Assembly (NCBI RefSeq): GCF_943193085.1
Contig: NZ_CALPCU010000008.1
Span: 23,656-87,655 of the forward strand
From: Vermiculatibacterium agrestimuris
Lineage (GTDB): Bacteria; Bacillota; Clostridia; Oscillospirales; Oscillospiraceae
Reading direction: 5' to 3'
DNA: 64,000 nucleotides
The notes under the pieces were generated by a model. It made no database searches. It was given only the letters and a program-made list of their open reading frames with translations, and was not told where the DNA came from. Within the stretch, counting starts at the first letter, position 1. Each line of letters starts with the position of its first letter. This document shows positions 1 to 7,101 of this stretch, one piece after another. Made by a program: the position numbers and the translations under genes.

Positions 1-24
1 CCATCGAACAGTCCTAATTGAATT

Positions 25-53
25 TTGTGAAGAAATATCTTTCTTTTTATATA
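25..53 (+). promoter_or_regulatory. Probable sigma-A promoter of the symporter gene
   Basis: TTGTGA at 25-30 and TATATA at 48-53 are separated by 17 bases. The pair lies 50 bases ahead of the symporter start codon. The -10 box sits inside a small inverted repeat (arms 35-42 and 53-60), which could be an operator or the tail of an upstream terminator. Confidence 0.45.
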
Positions 54-102
54 AAGATATAGTATGATATTTCCAGCGTTTTGAAATTAAGGAGGTTTCA
101 TC

Positions 103-1320
103 ATGCAAAAAAAGAAGCTGAACCTGTCGATCAAGATCCTCATCGGCCTGGCCATCGGCATTGTCGTCGGCTTGTTCCTCCCCGCCGAGATCGCAAATAC
201 CTGGATCAAGCCCTTTGGCACCCTGTTCCTGAACCTCATTAAGATGGTGGTCGTGCCCCTGGTGTTCGCCTCTATCGTGGTGGGCACCTGCGGCCTCAAT
301 GACGCCCGCTCTCTGGGCCGTCTGGGGGGCAAGACCATCCTGTACTACCTGTGTACTACCGCCTTGGCCGTCACCATCGGTCTGGTGTGCGCCAACCTCT
401 TCCCCGTGGGCCGGAATCTGGCCTTTGAAATGGAGGCCCTCTCCGCCAGCGAGCCTCAGAGCGTGGTAGATACTCTGCTGAACATCGTCCCCACCAACCC
501 CATCGACGCGCTGGCTAAGGGCAATATGCTCCAGATCATCTTCTTCGCCATCGCCCTGGGCGTCGGCATCCTGATGTGCGGCGAGAAGGGCAAGCCCCTC
601 CAGGACGGTGTCAACTCCCTGGCGGAGGCCATGTATGCTCTCACCAGCTCCATTATGAAGCTGGCCCCCATCGCCGTATTTGCCCTGGTGTGTCCCGTGG
701 TGGCGGTGAACGGCCCCAAGAGCCTTCTTCCCATGCTGGGCCTCATCCTCTCGGTCTACGGCGCCTGTATCTTCCACGCCGTGGTGGTCTATTCCGCCAC
801 TGTGGGCGGATTTGCCCACATCAGCCCCGTCCGCTTCTTCAAGGAGGCCGCTCCCGCCATGGTCTTCGCCTTCTCCTCCGCCTCCTCTGCGGCCACCATT
901 CCCTTCTCCATGGAATCCAGCGAGCGTATGGGCGTGCCCCAGTCGGTGCGCTCCTTCGTGCTCCCCCTGGGCGCCACCATCAACATGGACGGCACCGCCA
1001 TCTACCAGGGCGTATGCGCGCTGTTCATCGCCAACGCCTACGGCGTGAGCCTTACCCTGAGCCAGCAGCTGACCATCATCCTCACCTGCACCCTGGCCTC
1101 CATCGGCACCGCCGGCGTCCCCGGCGCGGGCGCGGTGATGCTGACCATGGTTCTCTCCTCCGTGGGCCTGCCCGCCGAGGGTCTGGCCATGGGCATGGTG
1201 CTGGGCATTGACCGCATCCTGGATATGGCCCGTACCTGCGTGAACATCACTGGCGACATCGCCTGTTCCGTAGTGGTAGCCGCCTCGGAAAAGCAGCTGG
1301 AGCCCACCTCCAACCGATAA
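103..1320 (+). CDS. Dicarboxylate/amino acid:cation symporter (DAACS family)
   Basis: This 405-residue protein belongs to the GltP/DctA/SstT family of secondary transporters, which carry acidic amino acids, C4-dicarboxylates or serine/threonine together with Na+ or H+. It is hydrophobic throughout. It shows the serine-rich hairpin stretch (FSSASSAATIPFS, about residues 255-267) and the following GATINMDGTA motif (about 285-294), both family hallmarks of the substrate and cation sites. Length is usual for the family. The ATG at 103 is preceded by AAGGAGG at a good distance. It appears to be a single-gene unit with its own promoter and a strong terminator. The exact substrate cannot be read from the sequence. 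Confidence 0.9.
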   Translation: MQKKKLNLSIKILIGLAIGIVVGLFLPAEIANTWIKPFGTLFLNLIKMVVVPLVFASIVVGTCGLNDARSLGRLGGKTILYYLCTTALAVTIGLVCANLFPVGRNLAFEMEALSASEPQSVVDTLLNIVPTNPIDALAKGNMLQIIFFAIALGVGILMCGEKGKPLQDGVNSLAEAMYALTSSIMKLAPIAVFALVCPVVAVNGPKSLLPMLGLILSVYGACIFHAVVVYSATVGGFAHISPVRFFKEAAPAMVFAFSSASSAATIPFSMESSERMGVPQSVRSFVLPLGATINMDGTAIYQGVCALFIANAYGVSLTLSQQLTIILTCTLASIGTAGVPGAGAVMLTMVLSSVGLPAEGLAMGMVLGIDRILDMARTCVNITGDIACSVVVAASEKQLEPTSNR

Positions 1321-1340
1321 CCCTACATCAATCAAAAGAG

Positions 1341-1373
1341 GCCCGGAACCACATGGTTCCGGGCTTCTTTTTG
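1341..1373 (+). terminator. Rho-independent terminator of the symporter gene
   Basis: Perfect 10-bp stem GCCCGGAACC / GGTTCCGGGC with a 4-base loop, followed by TTCTTTTTG. It lies directly after the symporter and before the convergent pseudogene, whose transcript it could also stop. Confidence 0.9.
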
Positions 1374-1376
1374 TAC

Positions 1377-3041
1377 TTATTTCCGAATCTGTATGAGCTG
1401 CTCCAGCTCCGCCGTCATCCCGCAGTTCTCCCAGTGCGTCATGTCCGTGGAGCGGTAGAGAGTGGAAGCAAGCTCCGGGTTGAACATCCCCTGGTCATAA
1501 ATGTGGTACTCCCCGCTCTCGTCGCTGTGATAATGGGTGATCCCCTGGTATGTGGTTCCGTCGGAATTGGCCACCTAGGCATAATAGACGCCGTCCTGAT
1601 ACCCTACGCCCTCCACCAGCCGGCCGAAGTCGTACTCCCTGACGCTCCGGAAGTCCTCATCCAGAAGATAGACCTTCGTGTTGCCCTCGTACCACTGTCC
1701 GCCGCTCATGCCCATCATGCCGTGGCGGGCCTCCGCCGCCTCCCGGCAGAAGAGATACCCCTCCCCTGCCCAGGCAAAGGCGTAGTCCACGTAGTTGTAG
1801 CCACCGGTGGGCATCTCTGGCCGAAGGCCCTCCACCTCCCGCCAGGAGAGGCCGTCCTCCGAGGCCCACAGCTCCAGGGTCTTTGTATCCTTAACCAGGA
1901 AGGTCTTGCCATTGTAGGGAAGGATCTGTATGCCGCTGCTCCAGGGCACGTTTTCCACCCACGTCCATTCTCCGCTCCCGGCGGTATCCCGCCGCAAAAG
2001 CTGGGCGTCGGACTGATTGAGGAGATAGACCCGATGGGCGCTCAGGCCCAGCGCCACCGTGCCGTTATCGGCCAGGGGCTCGATCTCCCGGAACTTCACG
2101 CTGAGATTTTCCAGGCACCAGTCCAGAGAGGAGATGGGATAGGGCATCACATAGGCCCTCCCCAACAGGTCATAGGTCGCCAGCATCACCGTGTCGTTGG
2201 GGCCGTACCAGGCCTGGAGCTCGCCTATCGCCACCCCCGTGCCACGGAACAGGTCGCCCATGTGGGGCAGCAGCACCCCGGTGTCCACGGACTGGCCCAT
2301 CAGGTAGACCTCCGTACCCACCAGCTCAAAATGGTAGGGCCCCAGCTCACAGGCGTATGGGGACTTGGCCAGGCGCCACTCTATCGGCTCCCCCTTGGCC
2401 CAGTGAATGCCATCGGCGGAGACCATCTGGTCAGCCCCGGCGGCGACCCGGAACTCGCTGCCGTTCCACTCGCCGGCGGTGACCGCCCACAGGTCGTAAG
2501 GCTCACAGCGGTTCCAGGTCACTCCGTCCGAAGACCACACCAGCTGCTGCTCGTTGCCGTACTCGGCCCAGCCGTAGTAGTTGCCCTGGCTCCAGTCGCC
2601 GTTATACATGTTCTTCGCTTCCCGCACCCCCACTGTCACCGTCCCGTTGGTGCACAGCACCCGCACCGGGGTGGGCACGGCTCTTTCCATGGCCTTTGCC
2701 AGCTCCCCGGCGGAGTAGTCCTTGGAGAAGGCGGCCTTGGTGCTCCAGATATCCCGGGCCTCTACCCGAAGCCCGCCATTATCCAGGGGATAGACCGCCG
2801 CGTCGAACACCAGCCCCAGCCGCTGGGCCGCCGCGCGTACCTCAGGCAGTTCGGCATAGCTTCCGCCGCCATCCAGAGAAAGGAAAAAGCCTCCCGTCTG
2901 CCCGGCAGTCTCCAAATAGCTCCCGCCTCCGGCGTTTTCCAGGTACCAATAGTACTCCGGCTCCCTCTCCGCAGCAAAGGCCGGACAGAGGCAGACGCAC
3001 AGCAGCAGGGCGAACAGGCCGGTCAAAATCCCCTTTTTCAT
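1377..3041 (-). pseudogene. Secreted hypothetical protein with an in-frame amber codon
   Basis: The frame starts at 3041 with a clear signal peptide (MKKG followed by a hydrophobic run ending in AFAA). It continues as a tryptophan/tyrosine-rich beta-propeller-like protein of 488 residues, then meets TAG at 1575-1577. The same frame stays open for another 65 codons with the same composition (ending QLIQIRK), so the intact protein would be about 554 residues. The stop sits in a YYA-stop-VANSDG context where tryptophan fits (TGG to TAG needs one base change). Repeated short motifs such as SSDGVTWNR and SEDGLSWREV resemble BNR/sialidase-type propeller blades, but no catalytic function is assigned. 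It is either a recent nonsense mutation, a sequencing error or a readthrough gene. Confidence 0.7.
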
Positions 3042-3061
3042 TTCAGATCCTCCGTTTTCCG

Positions 3062-3529
3062 TTATTCCGCATGATCTGTTTTATCCTCTTTTCCTGCCTG
3101 CTTTCCGTCTCTCCGAAAGGCAAAGAACCGCTGCCCAAAATAATTGAGCACAGTGTAAAGGCCCATGCACACCACCAGCGAGACACTGTTGGCCCACTTC
3201 TCCACAAACACCGCTTGGAGCCTCTCGGCCAGCCAGGGCTGAAGCAGCGGATGGGTCACCGCCCAGAGAACAGCCACATTGATGGCAAACTTCACCGCTG
3301 AACGGCCCAGCTCCTCCTCCGAGTGGAAGGTAAAGTGGCGGTTGAGGAAAAAGCTCATCACCGCTCCCACCAAAAATCCCGCGGCGGAGGACAGCACAGG
3401 CCCCGTCCTGCCCATATCATAAAGAACCAGATTATAAAGGGACAGCTCAATGGCCATGGACACCAGGGTGTTGCCCACCCCTACCAGCAGAAAGCGAAAA
3501 AAGCTGTTATGCAGAAGCTTATCCCTCAT
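3062..3529 (-). CDS. GtrA-family membrane protein
   Basis: A 155-residue protein with four predicted membrane segments and the GtrA-like pattern: an N-terminal FRFLLVGVGNT stretch and a NRHFTF motif between segments two and three. Family members are thought to help flip polyprenyl-linked sugars across the membrane, working with a GT2 glycosyltransferase. Its start codon lies inside the end of the upstream glycosyltransferase gene (11-bp overlap), so translation is probably coupled. The pairing supports a role in decorating cell-wall or surface glycans; the sugar is unknown. Confidence 0.85.
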   Translation of the reverse strand: MRDKLLHNSFFRFLLVGVGNTLVSMAIELSLYNLVLYDMGRTGPVLSSAAGFLVGAVMSFFLNRHFTFHSEEELGRSAVKFAINVAVLWAVTHPLLQPWLAERLQAVFVEKWANSVSLVVCMGLYTVLNYFGQRFFAFRRDGKQAGKEDKTDHAE

Positions 3530-4472
3530 CGTCCAGCACCTCCCGAATCAGGAACCGGGGCCGGCCCTTGGTCTCCAGATAGATCTTGCCGATATACTCC
3601 CCAATGACCCCCAAAGAGAGCAAAATAAGGCCGCCGATGGCCCACACCGAACAGATGACGCTGGCCCACCCCGCCACCGTGAGGCCCATGGCCCACTTGA
3701 CGATGAAGGTAATGAGCATGACGATGCTCACTGCAAAAATAAGGAAACCCAGAGCCGTGATCATTTTCAGGGGCTTGGTGGACAGGCTGGTGATCCCCTC
3801 CATGGCGAAGGCGAGCATCTTTTTCAGGGGGTACTTGCTCTCCCCCGCGAACCGCTCCCCCCGCTCATACTCCACCGTCCCGGCGCGGTAACCCACCATG
3901 GGCACCATGCCCCGGAGGAAGAGGTTGACCTCCTTGAACTGACTGAGGCCCTCCAGGGCCCGGCGCGACATGAGCCGGTAGTCGGCGTGGTTGAACACCG
4001 TCTCCGCCCCCATCAGATCCATCATCCGGTAAAACCCCTCGGCGGTAAACCGCTTAAAGAAGGTGTCCTTCTTCCGGGATGAGCGGACGCCGTAGACGAT
4101 GTCGCATCCGGCATAGTACTCCTCCACCATCCGATCCACCGCATCCACGTCGTCCTGAAGGTCGGCGTCCATGGAGATGGCCATGTCGCATTTGTCCTTC
4201 GCGGTCATGAGTCCCGCCAGCAGGGCATTCTGATGGCCCCGGTTCCGGGTCAGATCCACCCCGGAAAAGATGGGATCATCCCTGTGGAGGGCAGAGATCA
4301 GCTCCCAAGTCCTGTCCCTGGAGCCGTCATTGACAAAGAGGATGCGGCTGTGCTCGCTCACCTTCCCCGCCTGGATCAGGCCCGTCACCTTTTCCTTCAG
4401 ACGTTTGGAGGTCTCGGGCAGCACCTCCTCCTCGTTGTAGCAGGGCACTACGATATATAAAATTTCCTTCAC
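3519..4472 (-). CDS. GT2 polyprenyl-phosphate glycosyltransferase (GtrB/DPM1-like)
   Basis: A 317-residue family 2 glycosyltransferase. The N-terminal GT-A domain opens with IVVPCYNEEEVL and carries the SMDADLQDD motif (the metal-binding D-x-D region) near residue 100. Two C-terminal transmembrane helices (about 230-290) anchor it to the membrane, as in bactoprenol glucosyl/mannosyl transferases. It would load a sugar onto undecaprenyl phosphate for the GtrA protein encoded downstream. A GTG start at 4472 is preceded by GAGGGAG. Length and layout are normal for the family. Confidence 0.9.
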   Translation of the reverse strand: MKEILYIVVPCYNEEEVLPETSKRLKEKVTGLIQAGKVSEHSRILFVNDGSRDRTWELISALHRDDPIFSGVDLTRNRGHQNALLAGLMTAKDKCDMAISMDADLQDDVDAVDRMVEEYYAGCDIVYGVRSSRKKDTFFKRFTAEGFYRMMDLMGAETVFNHADYRLMSRRALEGLSQFKEVNLFLRGMVPMVGYRAGTVEYERGERFAGESKYPLKKMLAFAMEGITSLSTKPLKMITALGFLIFAVSIVMLITFIVKWAMGLTVAGWASVICSVWAIGGLILLSLGVIGEYIGKIYLETKGRPRFLIREVLDDEG

Positions 4473-4530
4473 GGAGACCAGCTCCCTCTTTTGTGTGGTT
4501 TTGTCTCTGGTATTATACCATATTATAGAC

Positions 4531-4560
4531 GAAAAAGGGAACCCGCAGGTTCCCTTTTTC
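4531..4560 (-). terminator. Terminator of the spoIIA-sigF operon
   Basis: Inverted repeat GAAAAAGGGAACC / GGTTCCCTTTTTC with a 4-base loop. It lies 10 bases beyond the sigF stop codon. The symmetry makes it look bidirectional, but no plus-strand gene ends here. Confidence 0.8.
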
Positions 4561-4569
4561 CAAGAAATC

Positions 4570-5274
4570 CTATTCCAATAGCTCCCGCAGCCGGGCCACC
4601 GCTTTGCGCTCGATGCGGGAGACCTGCACCTGGCTGACCCCCAGGATCTTGGCGGTCTTGTCCTGGGTAAGACCCCGGAAATACCGCAGCGCCACCACCT
4701 GCTTCTCCCGCTCCGGCAGAGCGGCCACCGCCTCCCGCAGGGCCAGCTTCTCCAGCACGCCCTCCTCCATGCCCTCGTCCCCCATGAGCTGTTCCAGGGT
4801 GAGGCCGTCTCCCAGATCCATTTGGAGGGAGGACACGGGGGCGTTGGCGGTCTCAGCCGCGGCGATCTCCTCCGGCTCCAGCCCTGTCTCCATCCCCAAC
4901 TCGGAGAGAGTGGGCTCCCGCCCCAGGGCGCTTTGGAGCCGATCCCTGGCCTGGCGGATGCTGCCGCCCCGCTCCCGAAGGCCCCGGCTCACCTTCACCG
5001 CTCCATCGTCCCGGAGGAACCGGCGGATCTCCCCGGCGATCTTGGGCACGGCGTAGGTGGAAAACTGACAGCCAAAGCCGGGATCAAAGCCCCGCACCGC
5101 CTTCACGAAGCCCAGGCACCCCAACTGGTAAAGATCTTCCGGGTCTACTCCCCGGCCGAAGTACCGGCGGCACACGCTCCATACCAGGCCGGAGTTCTCC
5201 TCCAGCAGCTGGGTACAGGCGCCGTTGTCTCCCTCCCGGGCAGCTTCCAGCAGTGACAGGGCCGACCCGCTCAA
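4570..5274 (-). CDS. sigF: Sporulation sigma factor SigF
   Basis: A 234-residue sigma-70 family protein with region 2 (EDLYQLGCLGFVKAVRGFD, with the -10-recognising FSTYAVPKIAGEIRRF) and region 4 (ALPEREKQVVALRYFRGLTQ, then the HTH KTAKILGVSQVQVSRIERKA). Sigma-F directs the first forespore-specific transcription. Identity rests on family resemblance plus its place as the third gene of a spoIIAA-spoIIAB-sigF operon. It begins with TTG at 5274, overlapping the spoIIAB stop codon, so translation is coupled. SpoIIAB holds it inactive until SpoIIAA is dephosphorylated. Confidence 0.93.
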   Translation of the reverse strand: MSGSALSLLEAAREGDNGACTQLLEENSGLVWSVCRRYFGRGVDPEDLYQLGCLGFVKAVRGFDPGFGCQFSTYAVPKIAGEIRRFLRDDGAVKVSRGLRERGGSIRQARDRLQSALGREPTLSELGMETGLEPEEIAAAETANAPVSSLQMDLGDGLTLEQLMGDEGMEEGVLEKLALREAVAALPEREKQVVALRYFRGLTQDKTAKILGVSQVQVSRIERKAVARLRELLE

Positions 5275-5708
5275 GCCTGGAGCCGCCGGGAAATGCGGCG
5301 GCGCATGGTCACAGTGGTGCCCTTCCCCGGCACAGAGCGCACCTTCAGCCGATCCATAAAGCTCTCCATAATGGTGAAGCCCATACCGGAGCGCTCATCC
5401 CCGCCGGTAGTAAACAGCGGCTTTCTCGCCTTTTCCACATCAGAGATGCCCACCCCGGAATCCTTTACCACGATCTCCAGCGTGTTATCCTCGAACAGCC
5501 GCAGACGCAGAGTCACCAGCCCCAGGGCCTCCGGATAGGCATGGACGATACAGTTGGTCACCGCCTCACTGACGGCGGTCTTGATATCGTTGACCTCATC
5601 CAGGGTAGGATCTAACTGGGCGGCAAAGCAGGCTGCCGCCGTCCGGGCAAAGCCCTCGTTGGCGCTGCGGCTCAAAAATGTCACTTTCGCTTCATTGACC
5701 GGCTTCAT
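5271..5708 (-). CDS. spoIIAB: Anti-sigma-F factor / serine kinase SpoIIAB
   Basis: A 145-residue GHKL-type ATPase. It shows the N-box (EAVTNCIVHAYP), the G1 box (VKDSGVGISDVEKA) and the glycine-rich lid (GGDERSGMGFTIMESFMD). SpoIIAB binds and inactivates sigma-F and phosphorylates SpoIIAA. The start at 5708 (MKPVNEAKV) is chosen because AAGGAGGAG lies at proper distance. An ATG seven codons further upstream overlaps the spoIIAA end and has no better site. The length matches the family. Confidence 0.94.
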   Translation of the reverse strand: MKPVNEAKVTFLSRSANEGFARTAAACFAAQLDPTLDEVNDIKTAVSEAVTNCIVHAYPEALGLVTLRLRLFEDNTLEIVVKDSGVGISDVEKARKPLFTTGGDERSGMGFTIMESFMDRLKVRSVPGKGTTVTMRRRISRRLQA

Positions 5709-5721
5709 ATGTATCTCCTCC

Positions 5722-6030
5722 TTATTCATCCCAGGCGATGAGCTTGTCCACTCCCGCCGCCTTGAGCACCTTGGCCGCCTGCGGCGGCACAGCGCGCAGG
5801 GTCATGCTTCCCCCCAGCTGGCGCATCCGCTTCCAGGCGCGCAGCACCACGGCGATGCCAGAGGAATCCATGAAGGTCACGCCCCTCATATCCAGCTCCA
5901 GCCGGCCCGGCAGAGCGGCGTCTACCCGGCGGCCAAGCTCACTCATCAACGCCTTCGCGGCATGGTGATCCACCTCACCGGATACGCTGGCGGTGAGCAC
6001 CCGCCCAACTTCCTCACATTGTACCGGCAT
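5722..6030 (-). CDS. spoIIAA: Anti-sigma-F antagonist SpoIIAA
   Basis: A 102-residue STAS-domain protein. The FMDSSGIAVVLRAW motif (about residues 52-65) contains the serine phosphorylated by SpoIIAB. In its unphosphorylated form SpoIIAA releases sigma-F from SpoIIAB in the forespore. It is the first gene of the operon, with GAGAGGGAG ahead of the ATG at 6030. Its leader runs directly into the terminator of the upstream lipoprotein gene. Confidence 0.93.
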   Translation of the reverse strand: MPVQCEEVGRVLTASVSGEVDHHAAKALMSELGRRVDAALPGRLELDMRGVTFMDSSGIAVVLRAWKRMRQLGGSMTLRAVPPQAAKVLKAAGVDKLIAWDE

Positions 6031-6060
6031 ATGGCTCCCTCTCTTTCGTTAGACAATAAA

Positions 6061-6095
6061 AATCGCAGTATACCAAAAATTGGTATACTGCGATT
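6061..6095 (-). terminator. Terminator of the lipoprotein gene, overlapping the spoIIA promoter region
   Basis: Perfect 15-bp arms (AATCGCAGTATACCA and its complement) around a 5-base loop. On the minus strand the hairpin is followed by TTTTTATTG. It lies 26 bases after the lipoprotein stop codon and 31 bases before the spoIIAA start. Confidence 0.85.
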
Positions 6096-6121
6096 ATAGC
6101 CTGTCTATTCCGCTTTTTCTG

Positions 6122-6967
6122 TCAGAATATGGATACGAACTGGGTAAAGACCCATTTATCCCCCACTTTTTGGTAAGGGAACTCATAGAGCTGGGTGCCG
6201 GTGACCACCGGCTCCGCAGCCCCCTCAGGCCAGTCCAGCAGCTCCGCCTCCGCCTGGACGGCGCACAGGGCGTCATTCCCCTCCGAGGGCCAGAGGACAG
6301 AGAGGACAACACCGCCCTTCGTAATATCGCTGCCTCTCCCGCTTCCCGAGGTATACAGTCCGCCTTCCGGGCCATCGGCAAACATGGCGGATCCGTTTTT
6401 CAAAAGCGCATCCACGATCTCGTCGGAAAACAGGGTCTTCAAATAGGCCCGCAGCTCGTCCATGCTGTTCAGGCCGGGGCTGGTGACCCGGTAAAGCGTC
6501 ACCTCTCCTCCCCGCTCCTCCGCCAGTATGGTGATCTGATCTGCAATGTCAAGCTCAGGCTCCCGGTATCCGGCGAACCAGCCGAACACCTCCGCCGCCT
6601 CCCGATAGGCGGCCAGTACCGTCTCGTCGTCCAGCCTGGGCTCCGGGGACGGGGTGGGCTCCGGGCTGGGTTCTGCCGACGGCTCAGGGGTGGGAGTAGG
6701 AACCGGCGGTCGGGTGGAAACGCTCTGCGTGGGCTTTGGAGTGGCCACAGGGGCAGGTATGATCGTCGGGGTGGGACGCTCCGTCTCCAGAGGCGTCACA
6801 GGTGTGGCGGTGGGTGTGGGAGCTGGGTCGGGCTTAGCCGTGACTGCCGGAGCAGAACTCAGCGCAGGGGGTTCTGTGACAGGCGGAGTCGCCGTCTCAG
6901 GGTTCTCCCCACAGCCGCTCAGCCCTATCACAAGGGCGGCGGTCAACAGCGCCAGTATCTTCTTCAT
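6122..6967 (-). CDS. Proline/threonine-rich lipoprotein with an IseA-like C-terminal domain
   Basis: The chosen start at 6967 gives a 281-residue protein with a lipoprotein signal (MKKILALLTAALVIGLSGC, lipobox LSGC with the lipid-modified cysteine at residue 19) and AAAGGAGGGG just upstream; a longer frame has no such signal. Residues about 25-110 are a low-complexity Pro/Thr/Ala spacer that could cross the cell wall. The C-terminal part (DDETVLAAYREAAEVFGWF, then TSMDELRAYLKTLFSDEIV-type spacing) resembles the IseA/YoeB family of DL-endopeptidase inhibitors; this is a resemblance by eye, not a confirmed match. It ends in its own terminator and is separate from spoIIA. Confidence 0.7.
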   Translation of the reverse strand: MKKILALLTAALVIGLSGCGENPETATPPVTEPPALSSAPAVTAKPDPAPTPTATPVTPLETERPTPTIIPAPVATPKPTQSVSTRPPVPTPTPEPSAEPSPEPTPSPEPRLDDETVLAAYREAAEVFGWFAGYREPELDIADQITILAEERGGEVTLYRVTSPGLNSMDELRAYLKTLFSDEIVDALLKNGSAMFADGPEGGLYTSGSGRGSDITKGGVVLSVLWPSEGNDALCAVQAEAELLDWPEGAAEPVVTGTQLYEFPYQKVGDKWVFTQFVSIF

Positions 6968-7101
6968 GGGCAACGCCCCTCCTTTGGGCGAACGGGTCGG
7001 CTTCATGCAGCAGGGCCGCATCTTGTACACTATTTTATCCGCCTGGAACCCAAAGCGCAACTACAACTTTATGACAAAATGTCACAATGTGGCAACAGCC
7101 T

